Assembly (NCBI RefSeq): GCF_029961185.1
Contig: NZ_JASBQQ010000001.1
Location: forward strand, 186,001-250,000
Direction of reading: 5' to 3'
DNA length: 64,000 nucleotides
Origin: Albidovulum aestuarii
GTDB taxonomy: Bacteria; Pseudomonadota; Alphaproteobacteria; Rhodobacterales; Rhodobacteraceae
The translations under genes were made by a program, and so were the position numbers. Of the stretch, positions 55,727-64,000 are shown in pieces (the first letter of the stretch is position 1; each line of letters begins with the position of its first letter). The notes below the pieces were generated by a model. The model did not search any database and was not told the DNA's origin. It saw only the letters and a list, made by a program, of their open reading frames with translations.

Positions 55727-56122
55727 TCAGACCGTTGGTATGCCGCGCGCGGCGCAATCGGTCGCCGTCACGCCTGCGTCGATCGTCTTCGCGCCACGGG
55801 GCAGTGTCGGCGTGATGCTGTAAACAGCATCCGCGCTCCAAACGCCACCCTCTTCGTTCACATAAACCCGCACCTTGCGGGCAAAACCGTATTCTTTTTC
55901 CACTGCATAGCCTGCGACGACACAGGTCACGTAATCCTCGACCTCAGCTTCATCGGCGGCGTTCTCCATCGTCACGAGAAAACCGTAGAGATCGTCGCCA
56001 AGTCCGACCGGATCGGCCCCGCGATAGACTGGTTCGCGTATCTCGGTTCCGGTCTCGGCACAGGCCGAGAGCCCACCCGAAAGGGTGAGTGCCACAACCG
56101 GAATCACGTGCCAGACTCGCAT
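55727..56122 (-). CDS. Hypothetical lipoprotein in the nuo operon
   Basis: This predicted lipoprotein of 131 residues has a signal sequence ending in a lipobox-like LSGGLSAC, followed by CAETGTEIREP. The mature part (ENAADEAEVEDYVTCVVAGYAVEKEYG, then DAVYSITPTLPRGAK) is not a family I know. Two more cysteines (YVTCVV and TDCAARG) may pair. It sits between nuoG (2 bp away) and nuoH (24 bp away). No complex I function is evident. Confidence 0.6.
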   Translation of the reverse strand: MRVWHVIPVVALTLSGGLSACAETGTEIREPVYRGADPVGLGDDLYGFLVTMENAADEAEVEDYVTCVVAGYAVEKEYGFARKVRVYVNEEGGVWSADAVYSITPTLPRGAKTIDAGVTATDCAARGIPTV

Positions 56123-56124
56123 GC

Positions 56125-58143
56125 TTACTCCGCCGCCATCGGTTTCTCGCTGCGCGCCTTCGCCATGGCCGAAAGCTCGGCCATGATCTGGGACGCGCGG
56201 GCGATCGGGTTCGTCAGGTAGAAGTCCCCGACCGCACCGACGAAATTCGCCTTGCCCATCGCCTTGGTTTTCAGGGGCTGCCAGTCGTTTTCCGCCACCT
56301 GATCGATCTGCCCAAGATGCGGATGTCCAGCGACCAAAGCCTTCCGCAGGCTGGCCAGCGTATCCCATGGCTGAGTCGCGCCAAGCTCGGCAGAAAGCGC
56401 CCGCAGGATCGCCCAGTTTTCCTTCGCCTCACCGGGGGCAAAGCCCGCCCGCATCGCCAATTGCGGCCGCCCCTCGGTATTGACGAACAGGCCATTTTCT
56501 TCCGTGTAAGCGGCGGCGGGCAGGATGATATCGGCGCGGTGTGCGCCCCTGTCGCCATGGCTGCCCTGATAGATGACCGTCGCACCGGCAGCGATCTCCA
56601 CCTCGTCCGCGCCGAGGTTATAGATCACATCGGCACCTTCGATTGCCTCGGCCAGCCCGCCCTCGGTCACCGCGCCAACATCCATGGCGCCGACGCGGGA
56701 GGCGGCAGTGTGCAGCACCATCAGTTTCGACTTCGTCGCCTCGGCCAGCTTCATCGCATGGGCCAGAACCGCCTCGCCATCGGCCTCGCGGATCGCGCCC
56801 TGACCGACGATGACGACCGACGGCGCGTCTAGGACCGCGTCGAACTTGTGATCGAGAAGCCCGGCCAACGCGGCACGATCAGTGCCGACATGGGCATAAT
56901 CATAGGTCAGATCGACCGCCTCACCCACCAGTCCGACCTTGGCGCCATGGGTCCAGGCCTTGCGGATACGGGCGTTCAGGACCGGCGCCTCGACACGCGG
57001 GTTGGTGCCGATCAGCTGAATGAACTTCGCGCTGTCGATGTCTTCAATGGTCGCGTTACCGACATAGGCGGAGCGGTTGCCTGCAGGCAGTTTCGCGCCA
57101 TCGGTGCGGCATTCGACGCTGCCGCCCTGCCCTTCGATCAACTGTTTGAGGCTGAAGGCAGCCTCGACCGGGGCCAGATCGCCGACCAGGCCCGCGACCT
57201 TCCTGCCCTTCATTGCGGCGGCTGCGGCGGACAGCGCCTCGCCCCATGTGGCTTTGCGCAGCTTGCCGTTCTCACGGATGTAAGGAACGTCCAGACGCTG
57301 GCGGCGCAGCCCGTCCCAGACGAAACGGGTCTTGTCGCTGATCCATTCCTCGTTCACGCCGTCATGGTTGCGCGGCAGGATGCGTTTCACTTCACGCCCC
57401 TTGGTATCGACGCGGATGTTCGACCCGAGCGCGTCCATCACGTCGATGGTCTCGGTCTTGGTCAGTTCCCAGGGCCGCGCGGTGAAGGCGTAAGGCTTCG
57501 ATGTAAGCGCGCCGACCGGGCAGAGGTCGATGATATTGCCCTGCAGATTGCTGTCCAAAGTGGTGTTCAGATACGAGGTGATCTCCGCATCCTCGCCGCG
57601 CCCGGTCTGGCCCATCTGCGTGATGCCCGCGACTTCGGTCGTGAAGCGGACGCAGCGGGTGCAGGAGATGCAGCGGGTCATCGTGGTGGCGACGAGCGGG
57701 CCGAGATCGAGATCCTCGGTCGCCCGCTTCGGCTCGCGGTACCGGCTGAAGTCCACGCCGTAAGCCATAGCCTGATCCTGCAAATCGCATTCCCCGCCTT
57801 GATCGCAGATCGGGCAGTCCAGGGGATGGTTGATCAGCAGGAACTCCATCACCCCTTCGCGGGCCTTCTTGACCATGGGCGAGTTGGTTTTGATCACCGA
57901 CGGCTCGCCATTCGGGCCGGGCCGCAAGTCCTTGACCTGCATCGCGCAGGAGGCGGCAGGCTTCGGCGGCCCGCCGACGACTTCGACCAGACACATCCGG
58001 CAGTTCCCGGCGATCGACAGGCGTTCGTGATAGCAGAAACGCGGAATCTCCACCCCGGCCTCCTCACAGGCCTGAATGAGCGTCATCGAGGGATCGACCT
58101 CGACTTCAATGCCGTCGATGATGATCTTGCGGAGGTCGGACAT
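56125..58143 (-). CDS. nuoG: NADH-quinone oxidoreductase subunit G
   Basis: NuoG is the large iron-sulfur subunit of the peripheral arm. The 672-residue protein has a [2Fe-2S] site ([18 protein letters not shown]), the His-Cys [4Fe-4S] motif ([19 protein letters not shown]), and another [4Fe-4S] site ([10 protein letters not shown]). A molybdopterin-oxidoreductase-like domain (about 220-660) without catalytic function follows, as expected for complex I. Length is typical of alphaproteobacteria and mitochondria. Its ATG overlaps the preceding stop by one base (TGATG). Confidence 0.97.
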   Translation of the reverse strand: MSDLRKIIIDGIEVEVDPSMTLIQACEEAGVEIPRFCYHERLSIAGNCRMCLVEVVGGPPKPAASCAMQVKDLRPGPNGEPSVIKTNSPMVKKAREGVMEFLLINHPLDCPICDQGGECDLQDQAMAYGVDFSRYREPKRATEDLDLGPLVATTMTRCISCTRCVRFTTEVAGITQMGQTGRGEDAEITSYLNTTLDSNLQGNIIDLCPVGALTSKPYAFTARPWELTKTETIDVMDALGSNIRVDTKGREVKRILPRNHDGVNEEWISDKTRFVWDGLRRQRLDVPYIRENGKLRKATWGEALSAAAAAMKGRKVAGLVGDLAPVEAAFSLKQLIEGQGGSVECRTDGAKLPAGNRSAYVGNATIEDIDSAKFIQLIGTNPRVEAPVLNARIRKAWTHGAKVGLVGEAVDLTYDYAHVGTDRAALAGLLDHKFDAVLDAPSVVIVGQGAIREADGEAVLAHAMKLAEATKSKLMVLHTAASRVGAMDVGAVTEGGLAEAIEGADVIYNLGADEVEIAAGATVIYQGSHGDRGAHRADIILPAAAYTEENGLFVNTEGRPQLAMRAGFAPGEAKENWAILRALSAELGATQPWDTLASLRKALVAGHPHLGQIDQVAENDWQPLKTKAMGKANFVGAVGDFYLTNPIARASQIMAELSAMAKARSEKPMAAE

Positions 58144-58427
58144 CAGGTATTCTCCGTGGAAGTGCGGGTCACCGATGGATCCACCGGCGGCCAGGCCATG
58201 AAGGCCAGAACGAGAAGCGGCGCGAGCGAGAGCACCGTGGGAATGAGGAAAGCGAAGGCCATGCCACCGCCCGCGTAGAACGCCCCGATCAGCGCACGGC
58301 CGAAAAGCGCACCAAGGAGCGGTGCGGCGCAGACGAAAAGGATAGGCCCCCGGAACCCTGCCTTCTGGAAGACGATCACATAGAGGACCGAGGCGATAAG
58401 CGGGCCGAGGAACGCAAAGATCATCAT
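58143..58427 (-). CDS. Hypothetical small membrane protein in the nuo operon
   Basis: I do not recognise this 94-residue protein. It has three hydrophobic segments ([60 protein letters not shown]) and a polar tail of 15 residues. Overlaps with its upstream (four bases) and downstream (one base) genes show tight coupling. It may resemble URF-type membrane frames reported in Paracoccus operons, but I cannot assign a family. Confidence 0.55.
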   Translation of the reverse strand: MMIFAFLGPLIASVLYVIVFQKAGFRGPILFVCAAPLLGALFGRALIGAFYAGGGMAFAFLIPTVLSLAPLLVLAFMAWPPVDPSVTRTSTENT

Positions 58428-58900
58428 GCCGAACCCTCCGCCTTGCGCGCCATCAGGGTCTTGAAATCATAGGCATCGCTCGAAGGACCGTCGGCCTGAA
58501 GCCTCGCAAGCCGGTCCAGTCCCTCGCGGAGGGTCGGGGTATGACCGACAGTGATTGGCCAGATCACATAGGTCTTGTGATCCTGTGGTTTGAACCATTC
58601 CGACCGGCGCTTCAGGAACGCGCCATGAACGGTCCGGTGGACGAAGGCTTCCAGATCATCCGGTGTTTCCCAGACAGACATCGTCCAGAGGGCGCACGGG
58701 TCGCCATCATACAGATTGACGGTTTGGGTCTCGCGTTCGGCCTCCTCGGGCAGGCAGCGCCAGACGAAGCCCTGCGACCGCTCGGCGACCGCGTTCAGTC
58801 TGTCCGAGTTGTCTGTGAACCCAGCCGTACGCGGGTCGTCCAGCGGGTGCCAGAGCTGCCCGATGTTCAGTTCCGCGATATGCTGGGTGACCGGCTTCAT
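58424..58900 (-). CDS. DUF3291 domain-containing protein
   Basis: This 158-residue soluble protein matches DUF3291 (dimeric alpha/beta-barrel, monooxygenase-like): [21 protein letters not shown] near the start, [20 protein letters not shown] and [12 protein letters not shown] in the middle. No signal peptide is present. Its ATG lies 2 bp after the nuoF stop and it overlaps the next frame by four bases. The role is unknown. Dabb-fold proteins often bind small hydrophobic molecules. Confidence 0.78.
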   Translation of the reverse strand: MKPVTQHIAELNIGQLWHPLDDPRTAGFTDNSDRLNAVAERSQGFVWRCLPEEAERETQTVNLYDGDPCALWTMSVWETPDDLEAFVHRTVHGAFLKRRSEWFKPQDHKTYVIWPITVGHTPTLREGLDRLARLQADGPSSDAYDFKTLMARKAEGSA

Positions 58901-58902
58901 AT

Positions 58903-60198
58903 CTACTCCGCCGCCATCGCGCCGGTGCGGCCGGTGCGCTTGGCCTTGATCCGGTCCTCGATCTCGTCGCGGAACTGGCGAATAAGGCCCTGGATCGGCC
59001 AGGCGGCAGCATCACCAAGGGCGCAGATCGTGTGGCCCTCGACCTGCTTGGTCACATCCATCAGCATGTCGATTTCCTCGACCTCGGCCTCGCCGCGGAC
59101 AAGCCGGTCCATAACCCGCATCATCCAGCCGGTGCCTTCGCGGCAGGGCGTGCACTGGCCGCAGCTTTCATGCTTGTAGAATTTCGAAAGCCGCCAGATC
59201 GCCTTGATGACGTCGGTCGACTGATCCATCACGATCACCGCCGCCGTACCAAGGCCCGAGCGTTGTTCGCGCAGCCAGTCGAAATCCATGATCGCGTCAT
59301 CGCATTGTTCGGCCCGCAGCATCGGCACCGAGGACCCGCCAGGGATCACCGCCTTGAGGTTCTTCCAGCCGCCGCGCACGCCGCCGCAATGCTTGTCCAG
59401 CAGCTCCTTCAGCGGGATCGACATCGCCTCTTCGACGACGCAAGGGTTGTTCACATGGCCCGAGATGCCAAAGAGCTTCGTCCCGGTATTGTTGGGCCGC
59501 CCGAAAGAGGCGAACCAGTCCGGCCCGCGCCGCAGGATCGTCGGCACAACAGCAATCGATTCCACGTTGTTCACCGTGGTCGGGCAGCCGTAAAGCCCCG
59601 CGCCCGCCGGGAAAGGCGGTTTCATGCGCGGCATGCCCTTCTTGCCCTCAAGGCTTTCCAGCAGCGCCGTTTCCTCGCCGCAGATATAGGCGCCGGCGCC
59701 GTGGGCAAGGTAGATGTCGAAATCGAAGCCCGACTTGCAGGCGTTCTTGCCGACAAGGCCTGCGTCATAGGCCTCATCCATCGCGGCCTGAAGCGCCTCA
59801 CGCTCACGGATATATTCGCCACGGATATAGATGTAGCAGGCATTCGCCCCCATCGCGAAGGAAGCGATCAGGCAGCCCTCAATCAGCGTGTGGGGATCGT
59901 GGCGCATGATCTCCCGGTCCTTGCAGGTGCCGGGTTCGGATTCATCCGCGTTGACCACAAGGTAGGAGGGACGCCCGTCCGACTGCTTCGGCATGAAGGA
60001 CCATTTGAGGCCCGTCGGGAAGCCAGCACCACCCCGCCCACGCAGGCCCGACGCCTTGATCTCTTCCACGATCTTGTCACGGCCGCGCGCAAGGATCTCT
60101 TTCGTGCCGTTCCAATGCCCGCGCTTCTTCGCGCCGGCAAGCGAGCGGTCATGCATCCCGTAGAGATTGGTAAAGATCCGGTCCTGATCTTTCAGCAT
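58903..60198 (-). CDS. nuoF: NADH-quinone oxidoreductase subunit F
   Basis: NuoF binds NADH and FMN at the tip of complex I. The 431-residue protein has the nucleotide-binding [17 protein letters not shown], the FMN region [19 protein letters not shown], and the cysteines for the N3 [4Fe-4S] cluster in [15 protein letters not shown] plus the later Cys in [14 protein letters not shown]. Length and motifs are normal. It lies 9 bp after the DUF5337 gene. Confidence 0.97.
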   Translation of the reverse strand: MLKDQDRIFTNLYGMHDRSLAGAKKRGHWNGTKEILARGRDKIVEEIKASGLRGRGGAGFPTGLKWSFMPKQSDGRPSYLVVNADESEPGTCKDREIMRHDPHTLIEGCLIASFAMGANACYIYIRGEYIREREALQAAMDEAYDAGLVGKNACKSGFDFDIYLAHGAGAYICGEETALLESLEGKKGMPRMKPPFPAGAGLYGCPTTVNNVESIAVVPTILRRGPDWFASFGRPNNTGTKLFGISGHVNNPCVVEEAMSIPLKELLDKHCGGVRGGWKNLKAVIPGGSSVPMLRAEQCDDAIMDFDWLREQRSGLGTAAVIVMDQSTDVIKAIWRLSKFYKHESCGQCTPCREGTGWMMRVMDRLVRGEAEVEEIDMLMDVTKQVEGHTICALGDAAAWPIQGLIRQFRDEIEDRIKAKRTGRTGAMAAE

Positions 60199-60207
60199 CT
60201 TAAGTCC

Positions 60208-60441
60208 TCAATTTCCCTCGGGCCGCTTCTGCCGCCGCCAGATCCGCCATGTTACGACCATCGCCCAGATGAACGCGGCCAGTGCGGCCAGGTCGAAGAG
60301 GAAGACGAAACGGGTTTCCCAGCCCGCCTTCCCGCCCAGCCATTGCGCGCCAAGCCAGAGGATCATGGTCGCGGTGATCACCACCGCCACCAAACGCGCC
60401 TCTTTGGCAAGGCGCATCTCCTCAGGGTTCGGCTTTGTCAT
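60208..60441 (-). CDS. DUF5337 domain-containing membrane protein
   Basis: This 77-residue protein with two hydrophobic helices (LVAVVITATMILWLGAQWLG; FVFLFDLAALAAFIWAMVVT) fits DUF5337, known from Rhodobacterales and found inside nuo operons. The ends are basic, so both termini are likely in the cytoplasm. It follows the HhH gene by 7 bp and precedes nuoF by 9 bp. The role is unknown; conserved location suggests a lineage-specific helper of complex I, which is inference. Confidence 0.75.
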   Translation of the reverse strand: MTKPNPEEMRLAKEARLVAVVITATMILWLGAQWLGGKAGWETRFVFLFDLAALAAFIWAMVVTWRIWRRQKRPEGN

Positions 60442-60448
60442 TCACACC

Positions 60449-61237
60449 TCAATTCGCGTCGCCCTTCCGGGCACGCTTCGAAAACTCGGTCTCGCCACCC
60501 TTGGCCAGAACCCTTGCCTGCTTCACCCATTCATCGCGGGTGATGCGGCCGTGAAAGCCCACGATCAGGGCATCGACATGGGCGATGTCTTTTGCCTTCC
60601 AGCTTGCGATCTGGTCGAAATGCCAGACGCCAACCTCGTTCAGAAGCGCTTCCAGTTTCGGGCCGACGCCCTTGATCAGCTTCAGGTCATCCGCCTTCCC
60701 GCCACGGGGCGCTTTCAGGAGCTCGGGCGCATCCGGCACAGGGTCGTCCTTGGACTTGGCCAGCGCCGCGTCGAGTGCGGCAGCGGTTGCCGCCTTTTTC
60801 GGTGCGGGTTTTTCAGCGGCCGGTTTCTTCGCGGCGGGTTTGGCCGCTTTCGGTTTCTTCGCAACCGCCGGTTTTTTCAACTTCGTGGGTGCCTCAGGCT
60901 TCGCGTCCTTCGATACCGTCACTGCATCGGTGGCGCTCACCAGGGGGGCTGGCGACGCGACCGGTTCCTTCGCAGCCGCAGCCTCTGGCGCAGGCACCGG
61001 TTCAGGCTTTGGGGTGATTTGGGCCGGGGCATCTCCCCCTAGCGTTTCCTCAACCTTCGTGCAGAAGGCCCAGCCAAGGAACAGGCCAAGCGCGGCGGCG
61101 AAGATCGCGCCAATCAGAAGCGCCGAGAGAACAGCATATTTTGCAACGACGATCAGCATGAGCGCCACCAGCACGCCGCCAGCAATGGCGACCCACCAGA
61201 CGTTCCTGCGACATTCCGCGCTGCTCATCCCTGTCAT
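60449..61237 (-). CDS. Membrane-anchored protein with NuoE-like C-terminal HhH module
   Basis: This 262-residue protein has an N-terminal two-helix membrane anchor (about 13-57), a long Lys/Ala/Pro-rich linker (about 70-175) and a C-terminal helix-hairpin-helix module ([29 protein letters not shown], then ETEFSKRARKGDAN). The same module ends NuoE, encoded next door, so the two arose by duplication of that part. HhH modules of this kind in alphaproteobacteria are also seen on ribosomal L21 and appear to be protein-binding. A second ATG at 61228 is possible. The role in complex I is unknown. Confidence 0.72.
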   Translation of the reverse strand: MTGMSSAECRRNVWWVAIAGGVLVALMLIVVAKYAVLSALLIGAIFAAALGLFLGWAFCTKVEETLGGDAPAQITPKPEPVPAPEAAAAKEPVASPAPLVSATDAVTVSKDAKPEAPTKLKKPAVAKKPKAAKPAAKKPAAEKPAPKKAATAAALDAALAKSKDDPVPDAPELLKAPRGGKADDLKLIKGVGPKLEALLNEVGVWHFDQIASWKAKDIAHVDALIVGFHGRITRDEWVKQARVLAKGGETEFSKRARKGDAN

Positions 61238-61266
61238 CCCTCGTAATCCCCGTGCTTGTTACCTGC

Positions 61267-62367
61267 TCAGTAGACGTCGCCTTTCTTTACCCGATTGGAG
61301 AACTCGGTCTGGCCGCCCCCGGCCAGAATCTTGGCCTGGTCGATCCAGCCATCACGGCTGGCGCGGCCCTTGAACCCTTCGATATTGTCATCGACCCAGG
61401 CCAGCTCCGCCTCGGTCCAGGCCGCAACCTGATCGAAGTGGTAAAAGCCCATGCCGTTCAGCATTTCTTCCAGCTTCGGCCCGACGCCCTTGATCATCTT
61501 CAGATCGTCCGCGCCGCCCTTGCGCGCCGCTTTCAGTGTGCGGGGTTTCTTCGCCTTGGCCGGTTTGGCGTCGGCCTTGGCGGCGGGCTTTTCGGCCTTG
61601 GCGGGTTTCGCCGCCGCAGCGGCCTTTTTCGCAGGCGCTTTTGCAGCCGGTGCCGCGCCTTTGCCGAGCCATGGGGTCAAAAGCGGCACCTCGGTCCCGT
61701 CGATACGCTTGATGCTGTCGCCGATATCGACGGCCCGCTGGGCAGAGCCATTGTACTTCGCCCGACCCTTTTCATATTCCTTCAGGCTCGTGAGCCCGCT
61801 CAGGGGTTCAGAGGCATAGCGGCCGTTCTGCGGGCCCGGCACCGGCACCTTGCCCGCCGCCATGTCGTCCAGCAGCTTCGATAGGCTCTCGGCAGTCAGA
61901 TCCTCGTAGTAATCCTTGCCGATCTGGGCCATGGGCGCGTTGGTGCAAGCGCCGAGGCATTCGACCTCTTCCCAGCTGAACTTGCCGTCAGCGGAGAGAG
62001 TATGTGGTTGCGCCGCGATCTTTTCCTTGCAGACCTTGATCAGGTCTTCCGCGCCGCAGATCATGCAGGACGTGGTGCCGCAGATCTGGATATGGGCAAC
62101 AGAACCAACCGGTTGCAGCTGGAACATGAAGTAGAAGGTCGCCACTTCCAGCGCCCGGATATGGGCCATGCCTAGCATATCTGCGACATGCTCGATCGCG
62201 GCACGGGAGAGCCAGCCCTCCTGCTCCTGCGCGCGCCACAAAAGCGGGATGATCGCCGAGGCCTGACGGCCCTCGGGGTATTTCGTGATCTGCCCCTTCG
62301 CCCAGGCGAGGTTCGCTTGTGTGAATTCGAAAGAGGCGGGTTGGTCGTGGTACAGGCGGCGGAGCAT
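61267..62367 (-). CDS. nuoE: NADH-quinone oxidoreductase subunit E with HhH extension
   Basis: NuoE carries the N1a [2Fe-2S] cluster beside NuoF. The 366-residue protein has a normal domain of about 200 residues with cluster cysteines in [11 protein letters not shown] and [10 protein letters not shown]. An extra C-terminal part of about 165 residues follows: an Ala/Lys/Pro linker and an HhH module ([42 protein letters not shown]). E. coli NuoE has 166 residues. The ATG overlaps the stop of the preceding frame (TAATG). The extension is a Rhodobacteraceae trait as far as I know, of unproven function. Confidence 0.95.
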   Translation of the reverse strand: MLRRLYHDQPASFEFTQANLAWAKGQITKYPEGRQASAIIPLLWRAQEQEGWLSRAAIEHVADMLGMAHIRALEVATFYFMFQLQPVGSVAHIQICGTTSCMICGAEDLIKVCKEKIAAQPHTLSADGKFSWEEVECLGACTNAPMAQIGKDYYEDLTAESLSKLLDDMAAGKVPVPGPQNGRYASEPLSGLTSLKEYEKGRAKYNGSAQRAVDIGDSIKRIDGTEVPLLTPWLGKGAAPAAKAPAKKAAAAAKPAKAEKPAAKADAKPAKAKKPRTLKAARKGGADDLKMIKGVGPKLEEMLNGMGFYHFDQVAAWTEAELAWVDDNIEGFKGRASRDGWIDQAKILAGGGQTEFSNRVKKGDVY

Positions 62368-62726
62368 TATCTTACCCTAATCCAAGCACACTCAGTTGCG
62401 CTGCGAGCGAGCAGTGCGCGTTTGTCTTTTCCTGAGCCGAGCACGAAGACCGGTTTGAAACCATCCAGAGTGACTTTCTCGGACGACTTGCAACCGTTTG
62501 CTTCTGATTGAAACTTATTGAAAGTGCTATATATGATATTCGCAGCCATGACATCGGTCGCGTGTTTCGGAGCCGAAAGTTTTTGGCGCAAGCTTTTGTT
62601 TTTGCCAGATTGAATGTCCTGACACGCATCGGCGCTGATCAGGCAAACCGTCCCGGCAGCGTTCGCACCACCGACACTCAGCCCCAAAACCACGATCCCA
62701 CTGGTAACAAGTCGCGTTAAGGTCAA
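62367..62726 (-). CDS. AT-rich hypothetical exported protein between nuoD and nuoE
   Basis: I do not recognise this 119-residue protein. It has a signal peptide (to about residue 23, VGGANA|AG) and four cysteines in the mature part (two near the start, CLISADAC; one in ANGCKSSE; one in ATECAW), so disulfides are likely. It starts from TTG with GGGGAGA seven bases upstream, overlapping the nuoD stop, and its stop overlaps the nuoE ATG. Its GC content is visibly lower than in all nuo genes, with AT-rich runs near 62510-62540. That points to recent acquisition into an otherwise conserved operon. No function can be proposed. Confidence 0.6.
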   Translation of the reverse strand: MTLTRLVTSGIVVLGLSVGGANAAGTVCLISADACQDIQSGKNKSLRQKLSAPKHATDVMAANIIYSTFNKFQSEANGCKSSEKVTLDGFKPVFVLGSGKDKRALLARSATECAWIRVR

Positions 62727-63946
62727 CGGTCGATCTCCCCAAAAACGACATCCATCGTGCCGATGATCGCGGCAACGTCGGCCAGAAGGTGGCCTTTGGC
62801 CATCCAGTCAATTGACTGCAGATGCGGATAGCCGGGGGCGCGGATCTTGGCGCGGTAGGGTTTGTTGGACCCGTCGGCGACAAGGTAGACGCCGAACTCG
62901 CCCTTGGGTGCCTCGATGGCGGCATAGACCTCGCCTGCAGGGACGTGGAAGCCCTCGGTGTAAAGCTTGAAGTGATGGATCAGCGCCTCCATCGAGCGCT
63001 TCATCTCAGCCCGTTTCGGCGGCGAGAGCTTGCCGCGCGCCATGACATCACCCTTGCCTTCGGGCGCACGAAGCTTGGCGATGGCCTGATGGATGATTGA
63101 CACCGACTGGCGCATCTCTTCCATGCGGCAGAGGTAGCGGTCATAGCAGTCGCCGTTCTTGCCGACCGGAATCTTGAAGTCGAATTCGTCGTAGCATTCA
63201 TAGGGCTGGGCGCGGCGCAGGTCCCAGGCCATGCCCGATCCGCGCACCATGACGCCGGAATAACCCCAGCGCAGCACGTCTTCCTCATGCACGATGCCGA
63301 TATCGGCATTGCGCTGCTTGAAAATGCGGTTTTCGGTCAGAAGCCCGTCGAGATCGTCGATCACCTTCGGGAAATGGGTCGCCCATTCCTCGATATCGTT
63401 CAGAAGGTCGTCCGGCAGGTCCTGATGCACGCCGCCCGGGCGGAAATAGGCGGCGTGGAGCCGCGCGCCACAGGCGCGTTCATAGAAGACCATCAGCTTT
63501 TCGCGTTCCTCAAAGCCCCACAAGGGCGGGGTCAGCGCGCCAACGTCGAGCGCCTGCGTGGTGACGTTGAGGATATGGTTCAGGATGCGGCCGATTTCGG
63601 AAAAGAGCACCCGGATCAGCTGGCCCCGGCGCGGCACGACAGTGTCGGTCAGCTTTTCGATCGCCAGACACCAGGCATGCTCCTGATTCATTGGCGCCAC
63701 ATAGTCGAGCCGGTCGAAATAGGGCAGGTTCTGCAGATAAGTGCGGCTCTCCATCAGCTTTTCGGTGCCGCGATGCAGAAGGCCGATATGCGGGTCGCAG
63801 CGTTCCACGACCTCGCCGTCAAGCTCCAGAACAAGCCGCAAAACACCATGCGCCGCAGGGTGTTGCGGGCCGAAGTTGATGTTGAAGTTGCGGATCCGCT
63901 GTTCGCCGGTCAGCGCGTCTTCATAGCCTCTGGAACCGTCCATCAT
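62723..63946 (-). CDS. nuoD: NADH-quinone oxidoreductase subunit D
   Basis: NuoD (49-kDa subunit) forms the quinone site with NuoB. The 407-residue protein starts with the family's [23 protein letters not shown] and has [32 protein letters not shown] and the C-terminal DVVFGEIDR, all typical of hydrogenase-derived 49-kDa subunits. The quinone-binding His in the first motif is present. It is separate from NuoC, not fused. Length is standard. Confidence 0.97.
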   Translation of the reverse strand: MMDGSRGYEDALTGEQRIRNFNINFGPQHPAAHGVLRLVLELDGEVVERCDPHIGLLHRGTEKLMESRTYLQNLPYFDRLDYVAPMNQEHAWCLAIEKLTDTVVPRRGQLIRVLFSEIGRILNHILNVTTQALDVGALTPPLWGFEEREKLMVFYERACGARLHAAYFRPGGVHQDLPDDLLNDIEEWATHFPKVIDDLDGLLTENRIFKQRNADIGIVHEEDVLRWGYSGVMVRGSGMAWDLRRAQPYECYDEFDFKIPVGKNGDCYDRYLCRMEEMRQSVSIIHQAIAKLRAPEGKGDVMARGKLSPPKRAEMKRSMEALIHHFKLYTEGFHVPAGEVYAAIEAPKGEFGVYLVADGSNKPYRAKIRAPGYPHLQSIDWMAKGHLLADVAAIIGTMDVVFGEIDR

Positions 63947-63947
63947 C

Positions 63948-64000
63948 TCATGCCCCTGCCATGGCCGCGCCCCAGCCCCGGGGCATCTGCCCGAGCTTTG
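63948..64000 (-). CDS. Partial upstream frame (3' end only)
   Basis: Sixteen codons ending in TGA are visible, reading [16 protein letters not shown]. The stop is one base before the nuoD start, so this is the end of the gene preceding nuoD in the operon. nuoC is expected here, but the tail is too short to recognise and could equally belong to one of the extra frames typical of these operons. Confidence 0.4.
   Translation of the reverse strand, partial: KLGQMPRGWGAAMAGA

Noticed and set aside
56848-58278. 476-codon plus-strand open frame opposite nuoG
   Set aside because: Runs antisense through the iron-sulfur motifs of nuoG and has no features of its own.

Overview
The window is about 64 kb of high-GC, gene-dense chromosome from an alphaproteobacterium, almost certainly family Rhodobacteraceae. 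Three things support this: a nuo operon interrupted by the family's typical extra reading frames and followed by birA; the characteristic small proteins DUF5337, DUF1194, DUF1203 and DUF2189; and several copies of a GGAGTATTT-type gene-end element. I see no rRNA, tRNA, CRISPR array, insertion sequence, integrase or prophage. The species cannot be fixed from the sequence.

Region 1 (1-7031, minus strand) looks like molybdenum-hydroxylase maturation: a MoxR/CoxD-like AAA+ ATPase, a CoxE-like VWA protein, an XdhC/CoxF-like protein and a molybdopterin-binding protein cut by the window edge. A large OmpA-family envelope protein and a DUF1203 protein lie among them. No Mo-hydroxylase structural gene is visible.

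Region 2 (7202-13675) holds a LysE and an MFS exporter, an alphaproteobacterial protein of unknown role, a lipoprotein, a DUF2189 membrane protein and the pyrimidine genes pyrC-pyrE. Region 3 (13861-23739, plus) runs dnaB, a DUF1194 VWA protein, alr-mlaE-mlaF, two small membrane proteins, radA, cvpA, purF and a DUF1284 protein. Region 4 (23803-30064) has bioY, an SDR, the surE-pcm-nlpD-like trio (as in E. coli) and a convergent B12-binding radical SAM gene.

Region 5 (30192-34665) contains tatA-tatB-tatC with a DUF815 ATPase, a divergent YafY/WYL regulator with a perfect palindrome in front of it, and an orphan FbpC-like ABC ATPase. Region 6 (34823-43862) is the most accessory part: an SDR without the canonical Tyr-Lys pair, a cupin protein divergent from a LysR regulator (a candidate DMSP-lyase-type pair), a Hint-domain protein, prfC, a family 25 glycosyltransferase, a DEAD-box helicase, a tautomerase and an Fe(II)/2-oxoglutarate oxygenase.

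Region 7 (43971-64000, minus) is the respiratory complex I operon from nuoD to nuoN, continuing into birA, coaX and rnj. Eight non-nuo frames are embedded in it. One carries the same helix-hairpin-helix module found at the C-terminus of NuoE, and one is a strikingly AT-rich secreted protein between nuoD and nuoE.

No clear-cut new multi-gene system stands out. The best leads are the cupin/LysR pair, the paired HhH modules and unknown frames of the nuo operon, the recurrent gene-end element, and the OmpA protein with a 22-residue cysteine repeat.
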